A stretch of DNA of 33,989 nucleotides. It comes from Ardenticatenaceae bacterium (GTDB taxonomy: Bacteria; Chloroflexota; Anaerolineae; Promineifilales; Promineifilaceae). Made by a program: the position numbers and the translations under genes. Position 1 is the stretch's first letter. Every line of letters begins with the position of its first letter. The notes beneath the pieces were generated by a model. The model worked only from the letters and a program-made list of their open reading frames with translations, was not told where the DNA came from and ran no database searches. Below are positions 25,771 through 33,480 of this stretch, piece by piece. The stretch covers positions 1-33,989 of the forward strand of contig JACKBR010000048.1 in assembly GCA_020634495.1 (NCBI GenBank), given 5' to 3'.

Positions 25771-26862
25771 CTAAGTCGTAAGGAGATTAACCGCCAGCCA
25801 AAGCCAGGTGAAGCAGACGCCTATCAGGCAGACATTTGCGATGCGACTTTTTGTTTGAAGGAGAACGGCCGTACCAAACAAAACACCTAATGCGGCCGCC
25901 CGCAAAAACGCCCAATCCTCAAGCCAAATATTTTCTGTTAATACCAGGAGGAGCGCAAAATAGAAAATAAATGCTGCCTTGATGTAAAGCTCTGCCTTTG
26001 AGCGATGCAACGAGACAAAAACAATAAAAACGAAGAGACCCAATAATCCAACTTCAATTAGCCACCGTTGCGGGTCATTGGTAATTCTAAATCCGCGTAA
26101 AATTCCCCATATTGGCCAGCCAATATTGACGCTTACCGAGCTAGATGGTACATAGCCCCACCACCAGTTCATAAAGAGCTGCCAGAGACCATAAACTGCC
26201 AGCGGCAAGATAGCAACTTTCCAAATTTTTCTTTGGGTGATGAAGGAAACGGCCGTTAATAATGCTGTCTCCTTGGCCAATATCGCCAGTGATAGGACTG
26301 CTGAAGCAATCGTGTGTCGTTTTTGTTGGAGGGCGAGAATCCCAGCCAGGACAAACGCCGCTTCTACAATTTCTGCTAAATCTCGGCTGAGTGTTAGCAA
26401 AAAGCCAGGGTATAAAGTGAAAGTTAACCCCCAAAGCGCATGACGACCTGCTAATTTGGCAAATTGCCCTGCACTGTAACCAAGCCAAATTAAGGCAAGA
26501 AAATTGACTAAGATGAGCGCATCAGCCACAAGCGGCGGACTGCCAAAAGACCCAATCCAGGCGAGCAGTGGATAAAGAATGCGCTGATGCCGGTATCGTG
26601 GACTGTCGATTTGAATGCCAAAATCAGTTTGTTCGCGGGTAAAAGGATCAAGCGCTAGACGATAATAAAATTGCCCATCGTAGCCTGTAAATTCGGTGAC
26701 AGCAATAATATTTCCTGGTGTGATGGTTGTGTTCGTAAAAATCTCGCCTGCCTGGGGGAAAGTGCCAGGATCGTGCTGGTTGAGCGTGAGTACGAGGAAG
26801 ATGAAAATGCAAACGGCCGTAACCACAGCCGTTACCCCTGGATGATTTAAGCGACTGGACAT
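25771..26862 (-). CDS. Polytopic membrane protein, GT-C-glycosyltransferase-like
   Basis: The product has about 363 residues from ATG 26862; the longer reading to 26898 is less likely. It has eight to nine hydrophobic helices. A first-loop FTGYDGQFYYRLALDP recalls the YDGQ-Y motif found in membrane proteins annotated as GT-C or AZOBR-type, and RILYPLLAWIGS follows. HALWGLTFTLYPGFLLTLSRDLAE and AILAKETALL are like GT-C mannosyl/arabinosyl-transferase-type loops. The catalytic residues are not certain. It stands back to back with the polysaccharide cluster, with a promoter between for the other strand, so a role in surface glycans is plausible. Confidence 0.6.
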   Translation of the reverse strand: MSSRLNHPGVTAVVTAVCIFIFLVLTLNQHDPGTFPQAGEIFTNTTITPGNIIAVTEFTGYDGQFYYRLALDPFTREQTDFGIQIDSPRYRHQRILYPLLAWIGSFGSPPLVADALILVNFLALIWLGYSAGQFAKLAGRHALWGLTFTLYPGFLLTLSRDLAEIVEAAFVLAGILALQQKRHTIASAVLSLAILAKETALLTAVSFITQRKIWKVAILPLAVYGLWQLFMNWWWGYVPSSSVSVNIGWPIWGILRGFRITNDPQRWLIEVGLLGLFVFIVFVSLHRSKAELYIKAAFIFYFALLLVLTENIWLEDWAFLRAAALGVLFGTAVLLQTKSRIANVCLIGVCFTWLWLAVNLLTT

Positions 26863-26931
26863 TGCCCAAATTGTAAACCAGCAAGGCCATTCGCCCAAAA
26901 CAAATCTAAGTACCGACTGGCTGCGTAAAAG

Positions 26932-26960
26932 TAGACAATGCGGCTGGGTGGTTCTACAAT
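26932..26960 (+). promoter_or_regulatory. Sigma-70-like promoter of the polysaccharide cluster
   Basis: TAGACA (26932-26937), a 17-base spacer and TACAAT (26955-26960) are each 5 of 6 to consensus, just before the flippase gene. A six-codon reading frame (ATG 26971 to TGA 26989-26991) overlaps the flippase start by ATGA. Confidence 0.55.
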
Positions 26961-26987
26961 CCGCCGCCGCATGAATGGACCCGATTT

Positions 26988-28271
26988 ATGATTGCATCCT
27001 TGCTGTTTACCCGGCAGCTCACAACCAACACCGTCCTGAAGCTGGCTGCTGAATTAGGCGGTCGTGCCGCCACTTTTTTGCTGCTGCTGCTGGCGGCCCG
27101 ACGGCTGACCACGGCCGAATTTGGCAGCTACAACTACGCTCTGGCGCTGGGTTTTGTCCTGGTGCAGCTGGCTGATTTTGGCTTGCAGCTTTTGCTCACG
27201 CGGGAAGTGGCGCGACAGGCTTTGGGGGCACGGCCGTTGGTTTTGGCAGCGTTTCACCTGAAACTGTGGCTGAGTCTGCCGGTTTTGGCCCTGCTGGGCT
27301 TGTTTAGCTGGCAAAATGGTGGGCAAGGCCTGGTCATCTTTTTGCTGGGGCTGACGCTGCTGCTGCAAACCTTTGTGGAATTTGTGGCCTACGTTTTTCG
27401 CGGACAGCAGCGGCTGTGGGTGGAGGTGCAGCTTTTGTTGTGGGTGCGGCTGGGCACGGCCGTTTTCGGCGCACTCATCCTCTGGCAAACGGAGAACCTG
27501 CTGTGGCTGGCGGCTGTCAGCCTGTTGGTGATGGGAACTGCCTTGCTATTTGCTCTGCACAAGCTGCGGCGGGCGGGCTGGATTGCTCACTACGCCCAGC
27601 TTTGGCCGGTGGGATGGCCGGGTACGGCCGTCACCAAAAAAGTGGCGCAGCAAGCGTGGCCCCTGGGACTCTCCATTTTTCTTTCCATTGCCTACACGCG
27701 ACTGGCCATCTTGCTCCTGGCAGTGTGGGGCGAGGCTGACGCTGTGGCTCATTACAGCGCGGCGTGGCGGCTGGTCGAGCCGACCCAAATTTTACCCGCT
27801 TCCTTGCTGGCGGCCGTTTTCCCCGCCTTTTCCCTGGCACTCACCCAAAATCGCCGCCGGGCCGGGCAGCTCGGACGGCAAACGAGCCTGCTGCTGGCCC
27901 TGGCTGGAGGCGCGGTGGCTGGCATTTTTTGGCTGGCTGCGCCCTGGCTGGTGGATTGGCTGTATGGGGCCGACTTTGCTGCCAGCGCCCCAGTTTTGCA
28001 AATTCTGGGGCTGACGGTGCTGCCTGTCTACATCAATTACAGCTTAACCCACTATTTGGTGGCGCGTGGCCAGCAGCAAACGTTAACGGGCTTAACGGCC
28101 GTTACCCTCCTGCTCCATGCGTTTTTCTGCTGGCTGCTGATTCCTCGCCTGGGCTTGATTGGCCCAGCGCTTTCTGTGCTGCTGGCAGAAAGCGTGCTGC
28201 TGCTGGGTTGTTTGTGGTTTTTGCGTCGCCCCGTTTCTTTAGAGAAGGCAGGATTGGAGACGGCCGTATGA
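26988..28271 (+). CDS. Flippase / polysaccharide transporter (Wzx-like, MATE/MOP fold)
   Basis: The product has 427 residues with about twelve membrane helices. The opening LAAELGGRAATFLLLLLAARRLTTAEFGSYNYALALG is the typical polysaccharide-synthesis/oligosaccharide-flippase start. QQAWPLGLSIFLSIAYTRLAILLL starts the second half, and a VLQILGLTVLPVYINYSLTHYLVARGQ loop also fits. It would flip lipid-linked sugar units across the membrane. The stop TGA overlaps the next ATG (28268) by four bases, so the two are translationally coupled. Confidence 0.87.
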   Translation: MIASLLFTRQLTTNTVLKLAAELGGRAATFLLLLLAARRLTTAEFGSYNYALALGFVLVQLADFGLQLLLTREVARQALGARPLVLAAFHLKLWLSLPVLALLGLFSWQNGGQGLVIFLLGLTLLLQTFVEFVAYVFRGQQRLWVEVQLLLWVRLGTAVFGALILWQTENLLWLAAVSLLVMGTALLFALHKLRRAGWIAHYAQLWPVGWPGTAVTKKVAQQAWPLGLSIFLSIAYTRLAILLLAVWGEADAVAHYSAAWRLVEPTQILPASLLAAVFPAFSLALTQNRRRAGQLGRQTSLLLALAGGAVAGIFWLAAPWLVDWLYGADFAASAPVLQILGLTVLPVYINYSLTHYLVARGQQQTLTGLTAVTLLLHAFFCWLLIPRLGLIGPALSVLLAESVLLLGCLWFLRRPVSLEKAGLETAV

Positions 28272-30052
28272 TCCAAAGCACCCCGCGCCAAATTGGTTAC
28301 GCTCTGCTGCTGCTGTTGGCCCTCACCCTGCCGTTTGAGCTGGATCGGCCGCTGCTGGCCGTTGGCCCTCTGGCGGTGACCAATCTGGAGCTGCTGCTGG
28401 GGCTGATTTTGTTGGCGGCGCTTGTGATGTGGTTTGGCGGTAGGGGCAGGCCCCCGTGCCTGCCTCTACCGCATCGGGGTGTGGTTTTGTTGTTGGCGGC
28501 GGGTGGGTTGTTTGTGGTTACGGCCGTATTGACCCCCGAACAAAACGGCAATGCCCTCAAAGCCTCATTTCGCTTGCTCAGCGGAATGGCGTTGGCGCTG
28601 GCGGTGCCTTTGCTGGTACAGCAGCCGCGCCAGCGGAAAATTGTGCTGCTGGCGCTGCTGGTGAGCGGTTTGCTGGTGGCGGGCATCGGTCTGCTGGAGG
28701 TGTGGCTGGGGCGTGAGTTTGGCTGGCTGGCTCCTTTCCGCGCTGGCATCACCGTGACGGGCCAATACTTGCGCCTAACCGGCCCGCTCGATTACGCCAA
28801 TCATGCTGCCATGTTCATCGAGGTGACCGTGCCGCTGCTGCTGGTGGCGGGTTGGTTGTGGTGGAAACGTGTGGGGAAAACGGCCGTTCTCCTACTCGTG
28901 GTTTTTGCCCTGATATTTTTGCTCCAGGCCAGCTTTGCCACCCTGAGCCGGGCCAGCTTTGTGACAATTGGGGTCGTGGGCGCAGGGATGATTCTGCTGC
29001 TGGCTTTGGGTGAACGGCGCTCAAATGAGTTCGTTCGACCGTGGCTGGGGCTGGTTGCATTGGTTGGCGTGATGTTCATTTTGAATACGGTGGGCAGCGA
29101 TGTGTTCCGGCTGCGCTTTGCCAGCGAGGGGGACAATGGCTGGTATGCCGCCAGTTGGCAGGTGCCGCCGCAGCTCACCCTGGCCGCCAATGAAATTCAG
29201 CAGGTGCCCATCACCGTTACCAACGACGGGGCTTTAACCTGGTCCAGCAATCGTGCCCAGCCGATTCAGTTGGGTGGCCGCTGGATTCAGGCGGAGAGCG
29301 GGCTACAGATGGCCGAACCGCGCTGGCCGTTTGCCGAATCCATTCCGCCTGGCGAGCGGCTGGAAATGAAAATTCCCCTGCGCGCGCCGTCTAATCCTGG
29401 GGCCTACACCCTCATTTGGGATGTGGTACACGAGCAGGTGACCTGGTTTGGTGAGAAGAGCGGCGTGTTTGCCACCAGCAGCGTTCAGGTGCTGCCCTCT
29501 AACAACCGCTCTCCATTTCCTGAGCCGGAAACGGTGGCGCCTGCCTGGAATTACTCGCTGCCCATTCCAGACCGCAGCACGTTGTGGCGGCTGGCGGTGC
29601 AGTTGATTGGCGAACGGCCGTTGCTGGGCATCGGATTAGATAATTTTCGGCTGGGTTACGGCCGTTTGCTGAATGCCGACAGTTGGAACGAAACCATCCA
29701 CCAGCAACTGGTACCTGAATTTTGGTCGCGGTGGCGTGCTGGCTGCGCTGCCCTTTTTGCCTGGCTGGCCGGGGAAGGGCTGCTGGCTTTGGCACGCAGC
29801 GCCCCCAGCCAAATGATCCGGCTGCTGGCCATTTTGGCCGGACTGCTGGCTTTTTTAATTCACGGTTTGCTCGATTTCTTTTTGCTGTTCAACAGCACGG
29901 GGCTGCTCTTTTGGCTGCTCATTGGCTTGTGGTGGCAATGGCTAAAAGAAAATAACAATCCGCAGATGACGCAGATTTTTTCTCTAAATTCTCTGCGGTC
30001 CTCTGTGGCTTCTCTGCGAAACTCTGTGTTCCGCTTGTCAAGGAAGGTTTGA
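28268..30052 (+). CDS. O-antigen ligase/polymerase-like membrane protein with Ig-like insert
   Basis: ATG 28268 overlaps the flippase stop; a longer frame to 27764 lies inside that gene. The product has about 594 residues. Helices occupy roughly 10-275, then a large outside segment: residues about 300-420 read as a beta-sandwich with PITVTNDGALTWSS, PGERLEMKIPLRAPSNPGAYTLIWDVVHEQVTWF, like the Ig-like/NBR1-type domain of extracellular Chloroflexota proteins. The Wzy/WaaL signature (ERPLLGIGLDNFRLGYG) and the last helices follow. Two indels near 29700 and 29755 probably hide SNWYLNFG...GVLAALPF. The last ~32 residues are encoded by a dispersed repeat. Confidence 0.75.
   Translation: MIQSTPRQIGYALLLLLALTLPFELDRPLLAVGPLAVTNLELLLGLILLAALVMWFGGRGRPPCLPLPHRGVVLLLAAGGLFVVTAVLTPEQNGNALKASFRLLSGMALALAVPLLVQQPRQRKIVLLALLVSGLLVAGIGLLEVWLGREFGWLAPFRAGITVTGQYLRLTGPLDYANHAAMFIEVTVPLLLVAGWLWWKRVGKTAVLLLVVFALIFLLQASFATLSRASFVTIGVVGAGMILLLALGERRSNEFVRPWLGLVALVGVMFILNTVGSDVFRLRFASEGDNGWYAASWQVPPQLTLAANEIQQVPITVTNDGALTWSSNRAQPIQLGGRWIQAESGLQMAEPRWPFAESIPPGERLEMKIPLRAPSNPGAYTLIWDVVHEQVTWFGEKSGVFATSSVQVLPSNNRSPFPEPETVAPAWNYSLPIPDRSTLWRLAVQLIGERPLLGIGLDNFRLGYGRLLNADSWNETIHQQLVPEFWSRWRAGCAALFAWLAGEGLLALARSAPSQMIRLLAILAGLLAFLIHGLLDFFLLFNSTGLLFWLLIGLWWQWLKENNNPQMTQIFSLNSLRSSVASLRNSVFRLSRKV
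29951..30034. repeat. Dispersed CAGATT/CTCTGTGG-type repeat inside a gene end
   Basis: AATCCGCAGATGACGCAGA... and repeated CTCTGTGG/TCTCTGCG words are read as the C-terminal residues of the ligase-like protein. Confidence 0.7.
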
Positions 30053-31208
30053 TGCGCATTGGGTTTGATGGCACACCGCTGCTGGGGCAACGCTCCGGGG
30101 TTGGGCACTACACGGGCCGTTTGCTGGCTCATTTGGTGCAGCAGCGTCCTGAGTGGGAATACATGCTGTTCAGCAACCGCCCCTTCGAGCCGCTGGAAGC
30201 AGAGCTGGCGGGCACGCTGCCCCTGGCCGACAATTTTGGCTTCAGCCGTTTTGTCTGGATGCAGCTGATGCTGCCGCGCATCATTCGCCAGCGGCAGCCG
30301 GATTTGTGCCATTTTCCAAACAACACCGCGCCGCTGTGCCTGAGTCGCCCTTCGGTGATTACCATTCATGATGCGTCGCTCTTTTTGCACAGCCGCCACC
30401 ATCCGCGCAGTCGGCTGCTGGCGCTGCGTTTGCTGCTGCCGCACGTGGCTCGCCGAGCAACGGCCGTTATCACCGTTTCCCAGCACGCCCGGCAAGATTT
30501 AAGGCGCATCTTAAAACTGCCTGCGGACAAAATTCATGTGATTCATGAAGCGGCACCGGATGGATTTCAGCCGCTGGTAGACCCAATTCAGCGCCGCCAG
30601 CTGCGCGCCCGGTATAATTTGCCGGAGCAGTTTGTGCTGTTTGTGGGCACCATGGAACCACGCAAGAATCTGAAGCGGTTGATACGAGCCATTGCTCAAC
30701 TGCGCCAGCGCGGCTGCAACACGCGGCTGGTGTTGGTGGGGCCAAACGGCTGGCTCATCAATGGCTCATTGGAAAAGGAGGTCGAGGCGCTGAATTTGCA
30801 GGACGCTGTGCAAAATTTGGGTTACGTGCCGCAGGAAGATTTGCCCGGCATTTATTCTTTGGCTACAGTGTTCGCCTTTCCCTCGCTGTACGAAGGGTTT
30901 GGTCTGCCGCCGCTGGAGGCAATGGCCTGCGGCACGCCCGTGCTCACCAGCCGCGATTCGGCCATGGCTGAAATTTGCGGCGAGGGCAGCCTGTCTGGTT
31001 GATCCGCAGCGGAGGAGGCGATTGCGATGGGTTGGCCTGCTTGCTGGCGGAGCCGGACAGGCGCGAACATCTGCGGCAGCTGGGCCTGGCGCAGGCGCAG
31101 CGTTATTCTTGGGAACGAACGGCGCGGGAAACGGCCGTTGTCTACGAAAAAGTGCTCAACGGAAATCATAGAGCCAGTTTTTTGTTTGGATTGTTTGCGT
31201 TTTTTTGA
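30052..31208 (+). CDS. Glycosyltransferase family 4 protein (frameshifted near the end)
   Basis: ATG 30052 overlaps the previous stop by one base; AAGGAAGG lies just upstream. The GT-B retaining enzyme opens MRIGFDGTPLLGQRSGVGHYTGRLL and has VITIHDASLFLH, VITVSQHARQDL, FVLFVGTMEPRKNL, LVLVGPNGWL, LGYVPQEDLPGIYSLA and YEGFGLPPLEAMACGTPVLTS (the E-x7-E motif). Two shifts at about 30985 and 31025 separate ICGEG, ACLVDP, EEAIAM and GLACLLAEPDRREHLRQLGLAQAQRYSWERTARETAVVYE. The intact enzyme is about 370 residues. It transfers sugars from nucleotide donors to lipid-linked glycans. Confidence 0.87.
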
Positions 31209-31226
31209 TTAGCCACGCCTCGGCCA

Positions 31227-32522
31227 GTGGTGGGCCGTTTGCCTGGCTGCCGATTTCGCTGCCAACGGCCGTTTCTGGGCAGGGTATGGCAAATTGGTGT
31301 GCTGTCGCTGCTGCCTGTTCTTGTCATATTTGGCTGGATTTATCCGCAGATTACGCAGATTAAAAAGATTGGAAGAAAAAAATCTAATAAATCTGTGCAA
31401 TCTTTGATCAAAAGCTCATGGGCCTGGGGGGAAACGGCCGTAACCATTCCCCTGGCTGCTTTTTCATTTTTCGTTCTGCTGCGGCTCAATGCAGAAACCG
31501 CTTACATCGCCGCCATGCTTGGGCTGTGCTGGTTGGTCTATTTGTTTTTGGTGAACCATTCAGGCTGGCAGCGGGATTGGTTGTGGCGCGTGCTGGCCGC
31601 AGTGCTGTTGGTGCAGGGCGCGGTGGCCATGACCCAATTTTTCTGGCAGCGCGAGCTTGGCCTGGCCTGGCTGGGCGAGCCACGGCTGGATTTGCTGGTG
31701 GAAGGCACCAGCGTGGCCCAACGTGACGGCCAAAATTGGCTGCGGGCTTACGGTTTGAACAGCCATCCCAACCAGTTGGGGCTGCTCATGATGGCCCTCT
31801 GTTTGCTGCTGTGGCCAAACCGGCACAGAGCACAAGGCAGGTGGCGCTGGCTCTTTTGGCTGGGTCTGGCTGCTGGCCTGGCGGGGCTGTTGATGAGTTT
31901 GTCGCGCTCGGCTGGGCTGGGGCTGTTTTTGGGTGGTCTGGTGTTTGTCTTGCATCGGCAAACGGCTTTGGCGCTGCCCCGCCGCGAAATTATTTTGCCG
32001 CTGGCGCTGCTGGCGGCTGGCGTGTTGCTTTTTGCCCTGGCCTACGGCGATGTGATGGCCGGACGGCTGCTGGCTCTGGATTCGCCGTTAGAAAGCCGTT
32101 CGCTGTGGGAGCGGCAGCGGGATTTGGGCGTGGCCTGGCAGTTGTTGGCGGAACGGCCGTTGCTGGGAGCCGGTTTAGGTCAATATTTGCCCAGCGCGGC
32201 TGCGCTCAATCCAGAGGCGGCCCTGGTTCATAACGTGCCGCTGCTCATCGGGGCAGAGCTGGGGCTAGTTGGGCTGGCGTTGTGGCTTGTTTTTTGGGGA
32301 TGGCCGCTGTGGCAGTTTGGTCTTGTGGCGAACTATGCGGCAGGAACGGCCGTCTGGCTGGCGCTCATTCTTATGGCTCTGCTGCACCCTGAACCAACTC
32401 TTTACCTGCCCAAAGGCGCAGTGCTGTGGGGCCTGGCCGCCGCCCAGTGGCATAGCAGTAAGAATTTGTCACCTGGTCACCCTGTCACCCCTTCACCCCG
32501 TCACGAGTGGAGCCAGACATGA
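31227..32522 (+). CDS. Second O-antigen ligase-like membrane protein
   Basis: The 431-residue reading has about ten membrane helices. Wzy/WaaL marks are LLSLSRSAGLGLFLG-like text (LLMSLSRSAGLGL), NQLGLLMMALCLLLW, and LLAERPLLGAGLGQYLP in the conserved loop, then VHNVPLLIGAELGLVGLAL. The first 60 codons are suspicious. They include a CAGATT repeat (31339-31400, read as YPQITQIKK...) and an Arg-rich start. The real start may lie later, for example TTG 31404. The last residues (SPGHPVTPSPRHEWSQT) come from TGTCACCC-type DNA. The stop overlaps the next ATG (ATGA at 32519). Confidence 0.78.
   Translation: MVGRLPGCRFRCQRPFLGRVWQIGVLSLLPVLVIFGWIYPQITQIKKIGRKKSNKSVQSLIKSSWAWGETAVTIPLAAFSFFVLLRLNAETAYIAAMLGLCWLVYLFLVNHSGWQRDWLWRVLAAVLLVQGAVAMTQFFWQRELGLAWLGEPRLDLLVEGTSVAQRDGQNWLRAYGLNSHPNQLGLLMMALCLLLWPNRHRAQGRWRWLFWLGLAAGLAGLLMSLSRSAGLGLFLGGLVFVLHRQTALALPRREIILPLALLAAGVLLFALAYGDVMAGRLLALDSPLESRSLWERQRDLGVAWQLLAERPLLGAGLGQYLPSAAALNPEAALVHNVPLLIGAELGLVGLALWLVFWGWPLWQFGLVANYAAGTAVWLALILMALLHPEPTLYLPKGAVLWGLAAAQWHSSKNLSPGHPVTPSPRHEWSQT
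31339..31402. repeat. Dispersed CAGATT-type repeat within the ligase-like frame
   Basis: TTATCCGCAGATTACGCAGA... to AATAAATCTGTGCAATCTTT. It is probably intergenic in function. It makes the upstream start of this gene doubtful. Confidence 0.7.
32467..32503. repeat. TGTCACCC tandem repeat in gene end
   Basis: Four to five units (TCACCTGG, TCACCCTG, TCACCCCT, TCACCCCG) match the array at 19326 and code for the last residues of the ligase-like protein. Confidence 0.7.
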
Positions 32523-33430
32523 AATTAGCCCCGCCCACCACGCTTACCCGGCTAGAACAGGCGATCTGGCGCACTGTGGCCTATGTCGATCTGTTTGATT
32601 ATCCGTTAACGGCCGTTGAAATTCATCGCTACCTGGATGGGGTTCCGGCGACGGCCAGCGAGGTTGCCCGGCAGTTGGTAGGCAGTCCAGCCCTGGCAGA
32701 AAATTTGAGCCACAAAGATGGCTTTTTTTGCCTGCCGGAGCGAGAAGGGATTGTTGAAATTCGGCGAGAGCGCAGGCGGCGGGCGCAGGCATTATGGCCG
32801 GAGGCGGTGCGCTACGGCCGTATCATTGCCCGCCTGCCTTTTGTACGCCTGGTGGCCGTCACTGGCTCCCTGGCAATGAATAACGTTGGTGCGGATGCGG
32901 ATATTGATTATTTTGTGGTGACAGAAAACGGCCGTCTCTGGCTAACCCGTGCCTTGGTAATTGGCATTGTCCGGCTGGCAGCGCGGCGCGGCATCATTTT
33001 ATGCCCCAACTATTTTGTGGCCGAATCGGCCCTGACGTTGCCGGAACGCAACATTTACACGGCACGAGAAATTGTGCAAATGGTGCCGTTGTTTGGTCAT
33101 GAGGTGTACCGGCAGTTGCGCCAGCAGAACTGCTGGGCCAGCCAGTTTATGCCCAACGCTGCTGGGCCGCCCTTGGTGCAGGTTCCTGAGCCGGAGCCTG
33201 CTTCCTGGCCGCAAACGATGGCTGAATTGCCTTTGCGCACGCCGCTGGGTACGTGGTTGGAGCAGTGGGAACAGGGGCGTAAAATTGAAAAATTACGGTT
33301 GCAGCAAAATGGATCGGGTGAGAGTTGTTTTACGGCCGTTATCTGCAAAGGCCACTTCCAGGCCCACCAACAGCGCACCCTCACCGCCTACCAGCACCGC
33401 CTCAAGTCATCCGCAGATTACGCAGATTAA
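32519..33430 (+). CDS. Nucleotidyltransferase-fold protein of unknown substrate
   Basis: The product has 303 residues from ATG 32519, overlapping the previous stop. The N-terminus (residues 12-110) looks like a helical/winged region with TLTRLEQAIWRTVAYVDLFDYPLTAVEIHRYL. From about 118 it reads FVRLVAVTGSLAMNNVGADADIDYFVV, the GS-x(n)-D-x-D signature of polymerase-beta-type nucleotidyltransferases, with the two metal-binding Asp. The rest is helical, and I do not recognise its family. It lies in the glycan cluster, so a sugar- or lipid-linked transfer is possible. The last seven residues (SSADYAD) and the stop come from a dispersed repeat. Confidence 0.6.
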   Translation: MKLAPPTTLTRLEQAIWRTVAYVDLFDYPLTAVEIHRYLDGVPATASEVARQLVGSPALAENLSHKDGFFCLPEREGIVEIRRERRRRAQALWPEAVRYGRIIARLPFVRLVAVTGSLAMNNVGADADIDYFVVTENGRLWLTRALVIGIVRLAARRGIILCPNYFVAESALTLPERNIYTAREIVQMVPLFGHEVYRQLRQQNCWASQFMPNAAGPPLVQVPEPEPASWPQTMAELPLRTPLGTWLEQWEQGRKIEKLRLQQNGSGESCFTAVICKGHFQAHQQRTLTAYQHRLKSSADYAD

Positions 33431-33468
33431 TTGCCTAAATCTGCGAAAATCTGTGTCATCTGCGGATA
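33408..33468. repeat. Dispersed CAGATT-type inverted repeat
   Basis: ATCCGCAGATTACGCAGATT (33409-33428) pairs with AATCTGCGAAAATCTGTG...ATCTGCGGAT (33437-33467). It supplies the stop codon of the nucleotidyltransferase gene. Confidence 0.85.
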
Positions 33469-33480
33469 GTTTAAGGATTT

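Noticed and set aside
27764..28267. Upstream start of the ligase-like gene (longest open frame)
   Set aside because: It lies inside the flippase gene in another frame. The ATG at 28268 overlapping the flippase stop is the natural start.
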